Assembly (NCBI RefSeq): GCF_019263805.1
Contig: NZ_CP079195.1
Coordinates: forward strand, 1,591,001-1,655,000
DNA from: Polaribacter sp. NJDZ03
GTDB taxonomy: Bacteria; Bacteroidota; Bacteroidia; Flavobacteriales; Flavobacteriaceae
Length of the DNA stretch: 64,000 nucleotides
Direction: 5' to 3'
A program made the position numbers and the translations under genes. Shown piece by piece: positions 42,737 to 53,796 of this stretch. The notes beneath the pieces are model-generated. The model worked only from the letters and a program-made list of their open reading frames with translations, ran no database searches and was not told the DNA's origin. Each line of letters opens with the position of its first letter. Within the stretch, counting starts at the first letter, position 1.

Positions 42737-44359
42737 ATGGCTACAATTATAAATATGCCCAGACTAAGTGACACCATGGAAGAAGGTGTTGTGGCAAAAT
42801 GGTTAAAAAATGTTGGAGATAAAATTGAGGAAGGTGATATTTTAGCCGAAATCGAAACTGACAAAGCAACAATGGAATTTGAGTCTTTCTATGAAGGAAC
42901 TCTTTTATATATTGGTATTCAAGAAGGAGAAACTTCTCCTGTTGATGTATTATTAGCGATTATCGGTGAAGAAGGTGAAGACATTTCTGCAATTATAAAC
43001 GGTAGTTCAGAACCTGCAAAGGAAGAAACTATTACTGAAGAAGTAAAAGAAGAAACGGTTACAGAAACAAGTGCTACAGAATCTACTACAATTCCAGAAG
43101 GAGTGCAAGTAATTACAATGCCGCGTTTAAGTGATACAATGACTGATGGAACCATTGCAACTTGGTTAAAGAAAGTTGGAGATGAAGTTTCTGAAGGTGA
43201 TATGCTTGCTGAAATTGAAACAGATAAAGCAACAATGGAATTTGAATGTTTCTATGAAGGAACTATTCTTTACATTGGTGTACAAGAAGGAGAAACTGCT
43301 CCTGTAGATAGCTTATTAACTATTATTGGCCCTGCTGGAACAGATGTTTCTGCACTAGTTGCTAATGGAGGTAATGCATCAGCAGCTACAGAAAACACAA
43401 CTGCTCCTGCTGCTAAAACAGAAGAAAAGGCTGCAACAAAACCAGCTGCTAAAGTAGAAGAAACTAAAACTGTTTCTACTACAAACAATACAGCTAACGG
43501 ACGTATTTTTGTATCTCCATTAGCTAAAAAAATAGCTTCTGATAAAGGAATTAATTTAGCAGATGTAAAGGGTTCTGGTGAAAACGGAAGAATCATTAAA
43601 AAAGATATAGAAAACTATACTCCTGCGGTTAAAGTTGAGGCTGCTCCTACTACTGCAAATGTTGCTGCTACTGGTGTAGAAAACTCAGAAGAAGTTAAGA
43701 ATTCTCAAATGCGTAAAGCAATTGCTAAGTCTTTAGGTAACTCTAAATTCTCAGCTCCAGATTTCAGTTTAAATATTGAAGTTGATATGGACAATGCAAT
43801 GGCATCTAGAAAAATAATAAATGCAATGCCAGACACTAAAGTATCTTTTAACGATATGGTAGTTAAGGCATGTGCAATGGCATTAAAAAAGCATCCACAA
43901 GTTAATACTTCTTGGACCGAGGCAAATACAATTTATCACAGTCATATACACGTTGGTGTAGCTGTAGCTGTAGATGATGGTTTATTAGTACCGGTAATTA
44001 AACATACAGACGGATTGAGTTTAACTCAAATTGGTGCAGGTGTAAGAGATTTAGCAGGTAAAGCTAGAAATAAAAAATTAGCTCCAGCAGAAATGCAAGG
44101 AAGTACTTTTACGGTTTCTAACTTAGGTATGTTTGGTATTGGTAGCTTTAACTCTATTATAAACCAACCTAACTCAGCTATTTTATCTGTTGGTGCAATT
44201 GTACAAAAACCAGTTGTAAAAGACGGACAAATAGTTGTTGGTAATACAATGAATTTAACTTTAACATCAGATCACAGAACTGTAGATGGTGCTGTTGGAG
44301 CTCAATTTTTACAAACATTAAAAACATTTATTGAAAACCCGGTTACAATGTTAGCTTAA
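42737..44359 (+). CDS. pdhC: dihydrolipoamide acetyltransferase (pyruvate dehydrogenase E2)
   Basis: E2 core enzyme of 540 residues. There are two lipoyl domains (about 1-78 and 128-205), each with the lipoylated Lys in ETDKATMEFE. Ala/Thr/Lys-rich linkers follow, then a peripheral-subunit-binding domain (about 253-290, FVSPLAKKIASDKGIN). The catalytic acyltransferase domain (about 310-540) ends in the active-site motif DHRTVDGAVGAQFL. It is co-transcribed with pdhA and is followed by a strong terminator. Confidence 0.97.
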   Translation: MATIINMPRLSDTMEEGVVAKWLKNVGDKIEEGDILAEIETDKATMEFESFYEGTLLYIGIQEGETSPVDVLLAIIGEEGEDISAIINGSSEPAKEETITEEVKEETVTETSATESTTIPEGVQVITMPRLSDTMTDGTIATWLKKVGDEVSEGDMLAEIETDKATMEFECFYEGTILYIGVQEGETAPVDSLLTIIGPAGTDVSALVANGGNASAATENTTAPAAKTEEKAATKPAAKVEETKTVSTTNNTANGRIFVSPLAKKIASDKGINLADVKGSGENGRIIKKDIENYTPAVKVEAAPTTANVAATGVENSEEVKNSQMRKAIAKSLGNSKFSAPDFSLNIEVDMDNAMASRKIINAMPDTKVSFNDMVVKACAMALKKHPQVNTSWTEANTIYHSHIHVGVAVAVDDGLLVPVIKHTDGLSLTQIGAGVRDLAGKARNKKLAPAEMQGSTFTVSNLGMFGIGSFNSIINQPNSAILSVGAIVQKPVVKDGQIVVGNTMNLTLTSDHRTVDGAVGAQFLQTLKTFIENPVTMLA

Positions 44360-44381
44360 GGTTTACCTTAATTTTTATAAT

Positions 44382-44416
44382 AAAAACCATTTCAATATTT
44401 TTTTGAAATGGTTTTT
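44382..44416 (+). terminator. terminator of pdhA-pdhC
   Basis: AAAAACCATTTCAA and TTGAAATGGTTTTT are perfect 14-bp complements around TATTTTT. It overlaps the longest frame of the next gene, which supports the later ATG there. Confidence 0.85.
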
Positions 44417-44438
44417 AATTTTTATAGCAAGAAAAAAT

Positions 44439-45290
44439 ATGAAACAGAAAACTACATTATTATTAATATTAGTATTCGCTTTATTTAACACAACTTATAG
44501 TCAAGAAAAAATAAAAGGAAATAGATTAATATCAAAGATAAAAACAGACTTAGCTCCTTTTCATAGTGTGGTTATAAATAATGATTTTAAAGTTGAATTA
44601 GCAATCTCTAATATGTCTTCATCAATAGACATAGAAACTGATAAAAACCTACATAAACATATCCTTTTTAGTGTTACAGACTCTATCTTAACAATAACTA
44701 CTGATAAAAAGTTAAAAGCAAAAAAATTAAATATTACTTTAAATTATAAAGACGCATTAAAAGAAATAACTTTAAATGATGATGCAGAAATAGAGTCTTT
44801 AAGTACCATAAAAACAACCTCTATGTTACTTAAAATAAACGATTATGGAATAGCAGATTTAAAGATACAAGCTGATAGATTTAAGCTCTTAAATAATAAT
44901 AAATCTCGAATTCAATTGAGATCTAAAAGTAAATTAAATATAGAAAGTAAAGATGTAGACCTAGATTTAGCTGAATCTTGTAAGGTAGATATGATTATTA
45001 AAGCAGAAAACTTAAACACAAGAATGATTGGTAATTCTACTTTAAATATTGAAGGAACGGCTAATTTATTTAATGCAATTACACTAGAAAACTCAGCGTT
45101 AAACGGAGAAAAACTAAGTACAACTACTTGCACAAGTAATATAAAAGACTCAGCTACGATTACTATAAACGCTTCAGAAAGTATTACTATAGAAGCTTCA
45201 GATAAAAGCAAAACTGAAGTATACGGAGACGCTAAAATATTTTTAACTCAGTTTACAGAGAACTCTAAACTATTTAAAAAAGAATTATAA
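44439..45290 (+). CDS. DUF2807 (putative auto-transporter adhesin head) domain protein
   Basis: Secreted protein of 283 residues with a signal peptide (MKQKTTLLLILVFALFNTTYS). The rest is DUF2807/GIN-type beta-helix: many short strands such as VVINNDFKVELAISNMS, KLNITLNYKDALKEITL and a run of Ser/Asn-rich turns. The family is found on the surface of Bacteroidota, with unknown role. ATG 44439 is used; the frame could be opened 12 codons earlier but that would start inside the pdhC terminator. Confidence 0.85.
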   Translation: MKQKTTLLLILVFALFNTTYSQEKIKGNRLISKIKTDLAPFHSVVINNDFKVELAISNMSSSIDIETDKNLHKHILFSVTDSILTITTDKKLKAKKLNITLNYKDALKEITLNDDAEIESLSTIKTTSMLLKINDYGIADLKIQADRFKLLNNNKSRIQLRSKSKLNIESKDVDLDLAESCKVDMIIKAENLNTRMIGNSTLNIEGTANLFNAITLENSALNGEKLSTTTCTSNIKDSATITINASESITIEASDKSKTEVYGDAKIFLTQFTENSKLFKKEL

Positions 45291-45316
45291 TACTTTTTTA
45301 AAACGAGAAACAAAAT

Positions 45317-45347
45317 AAAAGGCTCGCAGTTTGTGAGCTTTTTTTTA
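45317..45347 (+). terminator. terminator of the DUF2807 gene
   Basis: AAGGCTCGCA pairs with TGTGAGCTT around GTT, followed by seven or eight Ts, and lies 15 bases before the GNAT gene. Confidence 0.7.
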
Positions 45348-45361
45348 TATATTTATTTCTG

Positions 45362-46048
45362 ATGAAAGACTTAGAACAAAAACTAAAAAACCCTGTTTGG
45401 TATTCATTAAATGAAACCCACAACACCTCTTTATTAAAGTATGATGGCGTGCAGTTCTATCAGGCAGAGACCTGTTCTTTTGGCTCTTTTTTTGATGCCG
45501 AAAAAACAGCCAATGCTTTAACAGCCCATTCTAAAATTGCAGAAAAATTCTTTTTAGTTTCAGAAAAAGATACCCCTACAATAGATGATAGGTATGTAGT
45601 TCTTGAGAAAAAAATAAACGGATGCCAAATGGTATTAGAGAACTTAATAGCTGTAGAAATTACAGAAGATATTGTGTTATTAACACAAGAACACATAAAT
45701 GAAGTATATGATTTAATTTGGTTGGTGATGCCAGGTTTTTATCAAAAGAAAGGTTTTGAAATGGGGAAATTCTTTGGTATTTTTAAAGACGATAAACTAG
45801 TTGCTATTACAGGACAACGAATGCAAACTGATGATTTTATTGAAATTAGTTCTGTCGTTACACATCCAGATTATACAAGAAAAGGATTTGCTAAACAACT
45901 GATATATCATACAACAAAAGAAATATTAAAAGAAAAAAAACTACCTATCTTGCATACCAATAAAGGGAATGCTGCAATTCCTCTATATGAGAAATTAGGT
46001 TTTAAATTGAGTAGAGATATGAACTGGTGGTTATTCCACAGAAAATAA
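45362..46048 (+). CDS. GNAT family N-acetyltransferase
   Basis: Protein of 228 residues. The C-terminal GNAT domain (about 115-220) contains the acetyl-CoA loop VVTHPDYTRKGFAKQLI and the typical NKGNAAIPLYEKLGFKL. The N-terminal 100 residues are a less conserved lead-in (starts MKDLEQKLKNPVWYSL), as in GNATs of the FR47/GCN5-related two-part type. The substrate is unknown. The small basic protein follows after 20 bases. Confidence 0.9.
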   Translation: MKDLEQKLKNPVWYSLNETHNTSLLKYDGVQFYQAETCSFGSFFDAEKTANALTAHSKIAEKFFLVSEKDTPTIDDRYVVLEKKINGCQMVLENLIAVEITEDIVLLTQEHINEVYDLIWLVMPGFYQKKGFEMGKFFGIFKDDKLVAITGQRMQTDDFIEISSVVTHPDYTRKGFAKQLIYHTTKEILKEKKLPILHTNKGNAAIPLYEKLGFKLSRDMNWWLFHRK

Positions 46049-46068
46049 TAAACCTATAATTTAACAAT

Positions 46069-46236
46069 ATGCCAAAAAAAGGGAAAGGAAAAGCTAAAAA
46101 CTCTGTTAATAAAGCAAAACACACTAAATTGATGAATCAGAAAATTAATAAGGTGAAGCTAGAAAAACAGTTAAATAGAGAACGCTTAAAAGCCATCATT
46201 AAAAAAGTAAATGACGCAAAAAAGGATGAAGAATAA
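46069..46236 (+). CDS. small lysine-rich protein, 55 residues
   Basis: A 55-codon frame from ATG 46069 to TAA 46236, starting MPKKGKGKAKNSVNKAKHTK and ending NDAKKDEE. About one third of the residues are Lys, no acidic patch occurs until the end, and the middle (NQKINKVKLEKQLNRERLK) should be a basic helix, so nucleic-acid binding is plausible. It fits tightly between two genes and its end overlaps the next start, which is good evidence for translation. No family recognised. Confidence 0.6.
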   Translation: MPKKGKGKAKNSVNKAKHTKLMNQKINKVKLEKQLNRERLKAIIKKVNDAKKDEE

Positions 46237-47002
46237 AGTAAAATACTTTTTAGGCGCATTAGTTTCTGTACCATTACTACCCTTTTTATATTTTCAAGGT
46301 AAAAACATTAGAAAAAAAGTACCAAAACTTCCCGAAGCAAAAGAACCTACAGGCTATGTTAATGGTAATTTTAATAAAACGCTACATATACTTTCTATTG
46401 GAGAAAGTACTATTGCGGGTGTTGGTGTAGACTACCATAAAAATGGATTTACCGGTTCTTTATCAAATACACTCGCAATCAATTTAAAAAGTAATATAAA
46501 TTGGCGGGTATATGCTAGAAGTGGCTATACTCTAGCAAAAGTTTGTGAAAAAATTATTCCTAAAATTGAAGAAACTTCCACAGATATTATTGTTATAGGT
46601 ATGGGAGGTAATGATGCCTTTACCTTAAATTCCCCAAAAAAATGGGCTGATTCAATAGAAAATCTCATCAATTTATTACAAAATAAATTTCCTGGTACTC
46701 CTCTATTCTTTACAAACATGCCTCCGATAAAAGAATTTCCTGCATTTACAAAACCTATAAAGTTTGTAATAGGTAATTTGGTAGAGATTTTAGGAGAGAG
46801 ATTACAGACAATAACTAAAAGTAAAAAGAACGTTTTCTATTACAATGAAGTTATCACGCTAAAAAATTGGAGTAAAAAACATAGTTTACCTACAAATAAT
46901 TCTAAAATTTATTTTAGTGACGGCGTGCATCCATCAGAATTGACTTATAAAGTTTGGGGTGAAGAAATGGGTCTTTTTATTAAATCGAAATTAAATAAGT
47001 AA
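46226..47002 (+). CDS. SGNH/GDSL hydrolase family protein
   Basis: Serine esterase-like protein of 258 residues with an N-terminal membrane anchor (about 8-23). SGNH blocks: the nucleophile Ser in LSIGESTIAGVG (GES instead of GDS), a block III Asn in GMGGNDAF and the Asp/His pair in SDGVHPSEL. It probably removes acyl or acetyl groups from an envelope substrate. I use ATG 46226 (MKNKVKYFLG), which overlaps the small basic gene by 11 bases; ATG 46211 is an alternative five codons earlier. Confidence 0.88.
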   Translation: MKNKVKYFLGALVSVPLLPFLYFQGKNIRKKVPKLPEAKEPTGYVNGNFNKTLHILSIGESTIAGVGVDYHKNGFTGSLSNTLAINLKSNINWRVYARSGYTLAKVCEKIIPKIEETSTDIIVIGMGGNDAFTLNSPKKWADSIENLINLLQNKFPGTPLFFTNMPPIKEFPAFTKPIKFVIGNLVEILGERLQTITKSKKNVFYYNEVITLKNWSKKHSLPTNNSKIYFSDGVHPSELTYKVWGEEMGLFIKSKLNK

Positions 47003-47019
47003 GGTTCTCTTTTATCAAA

Positions 47020-48078
47020 ATGAAGAAAAAAATTATTATTCTTGGCGCAGGAATTTCAGGTATTTATTTAGGCTATAAATTAAAAAAAGCGGGCTTTTCA
47101 ATCCAAATTTTAGAAGCCAACAATAGAATTGGTGGTAGAGTTTACACTAAAAAAGTAAATGATACAAAAGTTGAATTAGGTGCAACTTGGCTTTGGAGGT
47201 ATAATGAAGCATTATTAAAAGTTTGTAAAGAATTAAACATCTCTTTATTTGAACAAAATATGAATGGAGACGCTTTGTTTGAAGCAGAAAGCAACAATTT
47301 ACCACAGCGTTTTAAAGTGCCAAAAAACCAAGAAATTAGTTATAGAATTGTTGGCGGAACGGCAACAATATTAGACGAATTGATAAAAGATTTTACTGAA
47401 GATGAAATTCAATTAAACGAGAAAGTTTTAAAAATTGACGATACTAAAACGGGTATAAAAGTAAGCACCGAAAAATCAGCATTTATTGCTAATGTAGTTG
47501 TTTCTACAATTCCACCTCAACTATTAGTGAATTCAGTTTTATTTACTTCAGAATTAGACACAAAGCTCATACAAATTGCAAATAACACACACACCTGGAT
47601 GAAAGATTCTATAAAATTTGCAATCGTTTATAAAACTCCGTTTTGGAAAGAACAAGGTTTATCTGGTGTTGGGTTTAGTAATATTGGTCCGTTTACAGAA
47701 ATGTACGATCATTCTAATTTTGAGAATAACCGTTTTGCTTTAATGGGATTTTTAAATGGTGCTTTGTCAAATGAATCAAAAGAAAATAGAGAGAAAAAAA
47801 TACAAGAACAACTCTTTAAATTCTTTGGTAAAGATGGACTAAACTATCTTTCTTATGAAGAAAAAGTATGGAATAAAGAAGGTCTTTTAAATTTTGAAAA
47901 CAACAATTTTATCAATCCACATTTTAATAATGGACATTCCGTTTATCAGAAAGAATTTCTAAAAGGTAAATTTATAATTGCTGGTTCAGAAACTTCAACC
48001 AGTTACGGTGGTTATATGGAAGGTGCCATTTATAGAGGAAATGAGGTTACAGCACAACTGCAAAATAAATTTCTATAG
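47020..48078 (+). CDS. flavin monoamine oxidase family protein
   Basis: FAD-dependent amine oxidase of 352 residues. The FAD motif GAGISG is at about 8-13 with the acidic end of the second strand (EANNRIGGRVYTKKV), followed by ELGATWLWRYNEAL. The C-terminal FAD contact is FIIAGSETSTSYGGYMEGAIYRG. It is shorter than classical monoamine oxidases (about 450), so the substrate domain is reduced. It follows the SGNH gene by 17 bases. Substrate unknown. Confidence 0.88.
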   Translation: MKKKIIILGAGISGIYLGYKLKKAGFSIQILEANNRIGGRVYTKKVNDTKVELGATWLWRYNEALLKVCKELNISLFEQNMNGDALFEAESNNLPQRFKVPKNQEISYRIVGGTATILDELIKDFTEDEIQLNEKVLKIDDTKTGIKVSTEKSAFIANVVVSTIPPQLLVNSVLFTSELDTKLIQIANNTHTWMKDSIKFAIVYKTPFWKEQGLSGVGFSNIGPFTEMYDHSNFENNRFALMGFLNGALSNESKENREKKIQEQLFKFFGKDGLNYLSYEEKVWNKEGLLNFENNNFINPHFNNGHSVYQKEFLKGKFIIAGSETSTSYGGYMEGAIYRGNEVTAQLQNKFL

Positions 48079-48168
48079 CTGTTATAATAAATCGAATAAC
48101 ACATCTCTCGTAAAACAATATCAGAAAAAAAAATCTATTACGCTTTACCAGGCATTATAAAACAAAAA

Positions 48169-48193
48169 AAATCTCAAGCTTTCACTTGAGATT
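48169..48193 (-). terminator. terminator of the prx-trx-DUF6952 genes
   Basis: AATCTCAAG pairs with CTTGAGATT around CTTTCA. On the minus strand a run of eight Ts follows, 25 bases past the DUF6952 gene. Confidence 0.8.
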
Positions 48194-48217
48194 CTATACA
48201 CTACACATAGTTACTAT

Positions 48218-48475
48218 TTATTTATCAATAGAACCTAAAACACGTTTCATAAAAGTATTTAACGCCTCTTTCTTTGGAGTACCATCTTTTACCATTTTAT
48301 CAACTTCAAGAGCACCATACATATTAGAAATTATCTCGCCAATAACATCTAATTCGTCATCTTTTAAAGAAGGAACTTCTGTTAAAGCTTCTAAAGTTTC
48401 AATTGTTTCTAACACATAATCTTGATCGTTTTCTTCGATAAAATTAGTTAAATGTTTTATTACAGGTAGTTTCAT
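48218..48475 (-). CDS. DUF6952-like small protein in thioredoxin operon
   Basis: Protein of 85 residues, acidic and all-helical (MKLPVIKHLTNFIEENDQDY), with no Cys, signal peptide or membrane segment. It starts two bases after the thioredoxin stop, so they are translated from one message. I recall this family (DUF6952) as a constant companion of peroxiredoxin and thioredoxin genes in Flavobacteria; this was not checked. It may be a structural partner in that redox system. Confidence 0.82.
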   Translation of the reverse strand: MKLPVIKHLTNFIEENDQDYVLETIETLEALTEVPSLKDDELDVIGEIISNMYGALEVDKMVKDGTPKKEALNTFMKRVLGSIDK

Positions 48476-48477
48476 AA

Positions 48478-48786
48478 TTAAACAACTTCGTTTACAAGTT
48501 CCTTTAAAACATCTAACTTGTTTGTTTGTGTTTGGTTTACAAGTTTTCCGTCTACAAAAGTGGCAAATGTTGGTAAATTACTAACATCTGCTAATTTTCT
48601 GCTTTCAGGAAATTTTTCTGCATCTGCAATTACAAAAACCATCTCTTCATTTTCTGAAGATAATTTTTTAAATTTTGGTTTCATAATTCTACAGTTTCCA
48701 CACCAAGTTGCAGCATACTGTACTACTACTTTCTTATTGTCAGCAACTATATTTGCTAAATTATCTTGACTTAATTCTTGTACCAT
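48478..48786 (-). CDS. thioredoxin family protein
   Basis: Single thioredoxin fold of 102 residues with the active site WCGNC (Cys28/Cys31), the cis-Pro in SNLPTFATF and no signal peptide, so it is cytoplasmic. CGNC rather than CGPC suggests a specialised reductant, and its place between the peroxiredoxin and DUF6952 genes suggests it reduces that peroxiredoxin (inference). Confidence 0.93.
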   Translation of the reverse strand: MVQELSQDNLANIVADNKKVVVQYAATWCGNCRIMKPKFKKLSSENEEMVFVIADAEKFPESRKLADVSNLPTFATFVDGKLVNQTQTNKLDVLKELVNEVV

Positions 48787-48866
48787 ATTTTAATATATAA
48801 TAGGAAAGTAGCCCGTGCTTATTCCCCCGAATTCACACGAACATTTTCCTTTTAACAAATTATTTT

Positions 48867-49508
48867 TTAGTTAGATGCTAAATATGCAGCTGTTCCTTTT
48901 GCATTAGGAGCCATTGCTTCTTTACCTTCTTCCCAGTTTGCAGGACAAACCTCTCCATGAGATTGTACGTGCGCATAAGCATCAATTAAACGTAAAAATT
49001 CATTTACATTTCTACCAACTGGCATGTGATTAATACCTTCATGAAAAACAGTTCCTTCTTCATCAATTAAATAAGTAGCTCTATAAGTTACATTATCTCC
49101 TTCTACTTGAATTGTTTGTGAAGCTTCATCAAAAGTTTCATTCGTAATATCTAAAATACCTAAGATAGATGATAAGTTTCTGTTACTATCTGCTAAAATT
49201 GGATATGTAACACCTTCTATACCTCCATTATCTTTAGAAGTACTTAACCATGCAAAGTGAACTTCTGGAGTATCACAAGAAGCACCAATTACAATAGTAT
49301 TTCTTTTTTCAAATTCTCCTAAAGCTGCTTGAAAAGCATGTAACTCTGTAGGACAAACAAATGTAAAATCTTTTGGGTACCAGAACAATAACACTTTCTT
49401 TTTGTTATTTACTGCTTCTTCCAATACGTTTAACTTAAACGTATCTCCCATTTCATTCATTGCGTCTACATTTAAATCTGGGAATTTTTTTCCAACTGCT
49501 GTTGCCAT
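48867..49508 (-). CDS. peroxiredoxin (typical 2-Cys, AhpC/TSA type)
   Basis: Typical 2-Cys peroxiredoxin of 213 residues that reduces H2O2 and organic peroxides. The peroxidatic Cys is in FTFVCPTELHAF (near residue 50) and the resolving Cys is in GEVCPANWEEG (near residue 180). The Arg of the active site is in ATYLIDEEG-adjacent YRATYL. It is divergent from katG across 305 bases, and followed by thioredoxin and DUF6952, forming an antioxidant operon. Confidence 0.94.
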   Translation of the reverse strand: MATAVGKKFPDLNVDAMNEMGDTFKLNVLEEAVNNKKKVLLFWYPKDFTFVCPTELHAFQAALGEFEKRNTIVIGASCDTPEVHFAWLSTSKDNGGIEGVTYPILADSNRNLSSILGILDITNETFDEASQTIQVEGDNVTYRATYLIDEEGTVFHEGINHMPVGRNVNEFLRLIDAYAHVQSHGEVCPANWEEGKEAMAPNAKGTAAYLASN

Positions 49509-49768
49509 TCTATATAAATTTTATAATTATTAATGTTCTAATTTTTACTGGTACAAAGATAAAAATAAAGAAAAAAAAAAGTAGAAATTATAATGGTAAC
49601 TTTTGATATCACTATAACTATTTACTATACTTAGAAGAACTGTAAATAGATTAACGCTATACTAAATATTCTGTATTAAAAAATAATGCTTTTAAAAAAA
49701 ATCATATTTATAGTTTTTAACTATTTAAATATAAAAACAATAGATAAAATTTATTTGAAAACATGTTG

Positions 49769-49776
49769 TAGTTTTG
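49769..49776 (+). promoter_or_regulatory. putative -7 box for katG
   Basis: TAGTTTTG matches TAnnTTTG, 37 bases before katG ATG. The gap 49509-49813 (305 bases) between peroxiredoxin and katG holds divergent control regions; I see no other gene and no clear OxyR site. Confidence 0.45.
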
Positions 49777-49801
49777 TCGAAAATTAAAACATAAAATTTA
49801 A

Positions 49802-51988
<2,187 letters not shown>

Positions 51989-52000
51989 TTAATTTTAAAA

Positions 52001-52136
52001 AAGAGGCTGGCTAAAAAGCACGTTTTTTTGTCAATCTGAATTTATTTCAGATTCTTATGAAGATTGAATTTCAGTAAGTTAAAATACTGAAACAAATTCA
52101 GCATGACAAGATTTAATGCTTTTTAAACAGTCTCTT
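52001..52136. repeat. Long-hairpin intergenic repeat, copy 3
   Basis: The outer arms AAGAGGCTGGCTAAAAAGCA and TGCTTTTTAAACAGTCTCTT pair over most of 20 bases. The core (TTGTCAATCTGAATTTATTT..TACTGAAACAAATTCAGCAT..GACAAG) is shared with copies at 3331 and 31808. Here the inner part of the outer stem is AGCA/TGCT where copy 1 has AGTAAT/ATTACT, so pairing is kept while sequence changes. Confidence 0.75.
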
Positions 52137-52154
52137 ATAATAAACACACTACTT

Positions 52155-52631
52155 ATGAATATTTTAAATACTTTTTTTGAAGCAATTCAATCTGCAAATA
52201 TCGATGTAATAGAAACACTTTTAAAAAGGTTTCCAGAATTGGCAAATAGACTAGATAAAAGAGGTTTTACACCATTAGTTTTTGCAACCTATTTTAATAA
52301 AATAGAAATTGCAGAAGCCCTTATTAATAAAAAGGCAAATGTAAATTATAGTGATGCAAAAGGAAACACTGCATTATTAGGTGTTGCTTTTAAAGGAAAT
52401 ACTGATATAGCAGCACTCCTTTTAAAAAATAATGCAAATATTAACGTACAAAATAATCTTGGTTATACACCTTTAATTTTTGCAACCATGTATAATCAAC
52501 CAAAAATGGTGGCATTTTTATTGAAACAAAATGCAGATTTATCTCTTAAAGACAAAGAAAACAAATCTGCCTTAGATATTGCAAAATCAAAAGGTTTTAC
52601 AGAAATTATTAGCTTATTAGAAACTACGTAA
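52155..52631 (+). CDS. ankyrin repeat protein downstream of katG
   Basis: Cytoplasmic protein of 158 residues made of about four to five ankyrin repeats: DKRGFTPLVFATYFNKIEIA, DAKGNTALLGVAFKGNTDIA, NNLGYTPLIFATMYNQPKMV and DKENKSALDIAKSKGFTEII. There is no signal peptide. In Pseudomonas an ankyrin gene next to katB (ankB) is needed for full catalase activity, so a similar helper or haem-related role is possible. The upstream repeat may partly separate it from katG. ATG 52155 is used; its stop is one base from the convergent activator gene's stop. Confidence 0.88.
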   Translation: MNILNTFFEAIQSANIDVIETLLKRFPELANRLDKRGFTPLVFATYFNKIEIAEALINKKANVNYSDAKGNTALLGVAFKGNTDIAALLLKNNANINVQNNLGYTPLIFATMYNQPKMVAFLLKQNADLSLKDKENKSALDIAKSKGFTEIISLLETT

Positions 52632-52632
52632 G

Positions 52633-53796
52633 CTACTTACTTGCAAACATCTTAATATCGTTTGCAGAGACTTCTTTTTCTCCTAAAATAATTAAACGCT
52701 CTACTACATTTCTTAATTCTCGTATATTACCTGTCCAATCATATTCTTGTAATAACTTTATGGCAGCAGATGAAAATGCTTTTTTAGGAGTTCCTTGTTC
52801 TACAGAAATTTTATCAGTAAAAAAATCCACTAATAACGGAATATCTTCTCTTCTATCATTTAAAGATGGAACTTGAATTAAGATAACCGCTAACCTGTGG
52901 TATAAATCTTCTCTAAATCTACCTTCTTCTATTTCAACTTTAAGGTTTTTATTAGTCGCAGCAACAATTCTAACATTTACTTTAATATCTCTATCAGAAC
53001 CAACACGCTGAATTTTATTTTCTTGCAAAGCACGTAATACTTTTGCTTGTGCAGACAAACTCATATCCCCTATTTCATCTAAAAAAATAGTTCCCCCGTT
53101 TGCTGCTTCAAACTTACCTGCCCTGTCTTTATTTGCTCCGGTAAAAGAACCTTTTACATGACCAAATAATTCACTTTCTATTAATTCTGATGGAATAGCA
53201 GCACAGTTTACCTCTATTAAAGAACCTTTAGATCTATCAGATTTTTCGTGCAACCAATGTGCAACCAATTCTTTTCCTGTTCCATTAGGTCCGGTTACTA
53301 AAACTCTTGCATCTGTTGGTGCTACTTTTTCAATCATCTCTTTTATCTGAGAAATTGCAGCACTTTCACCAATCATTTCATAGTTTTTACTAACCTTCTT
53401 CTTCAACCTTTTATTTTCTACAATCAATACTTTTTTATCTAAAGCATTTCTAACTGTATTTAAAAGTCTATTTAAATCTGGTGGTTTAGAAATATAATCA
53501 AAAGCACCTAAACGCATTGTATTTACAGCTGTGTCTAAATCTCCGTGCCCAGAAATCATAACAATAGGAATTTCTGGTTTTATTTTCTTCGCCTTTTCTA
53601 ATACCTCAACACCATCCATTTTTGGCATTTTAATATCACATAAGACCAAATCGTAATCATTATTCATAATCATCTCTATCCCTAACAAACCATCTTCTGC
53701 CTCTTCAACATGATAAGTTTCATTTTCTTCAGAAATAATTTTTGTTAAAACTCTTCTAATAGCAGCTTCATCTTCTATAATTAAAATCTTTGACAT
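52633..53796 (-). CDS. sigma-54-dependent response regulator without C-terminal HTH
   Basis: NtrC-like regulator of 387 residues. The receiver domain (1-118) has the phosphorylated Asp in LCDIKMPKMDG. The AAA+ domain (about 140-370) has Walker A GPNGTGKE, the sigma-54 contact loop GSFTGA (instead of GAFTGA), Walker B GGTIFLDEIGD and an arginine-finger region. It ends at EVSANDIKMFASK, so the Fis-type DNA-binding domain is missing. The stop lies right at the convergent ankyrin gene. It is co-transcribed with the outer-membrane protein gene (1-base overlap). Confidence 0.92.
   Translation of the reverse strand: MSKILIIEDEAAIRRVLTKIISEENETYHVEEAEDGLLGIEMIMNNDYDLVLCDIKMPKMDGVEVLEKAKKIKPEIPIVMISGHGDLDTAVNTMRLGAFDYISKPPDLNRLLNTVRNALDKKVLIVENKRLKKKVSKNYEMIGESAAISQIKEMIEKVAPTDARVLVTGPNGTGKELVAHWLHEKSDRSKGSLIEVNCAAIPSELIESELFGHVKGSFTGANKDRAGKFEAANGGTIFLDEIGDMSLSAQAKVLRALQENKIQRVGSDRDIKVNVRIVAATNKNLKVEIEEGRFREDLYHRLAVILIQVPSLNDRREDIPLLVDFFTDKISVEQGTPKKAFSSAAIKLLQEYDWTGNIRELRNVVERLIILGEKEVSANDIKMFASK

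Noticed and set aside
43270..43596. 108-residue minus-strand frame in pdhC
   Set aside because: Antisense to the Ala-rich linker and binding domain of E2; low-complexity composition explains the open frame.
52633..52660. Frameshift as the cause of the missing HTH in the sigma-54 activator
   Set aside because: The bases past the stop belong to the convergent ankyrin gene, which is intact, so no HTH coding remains in any frame.
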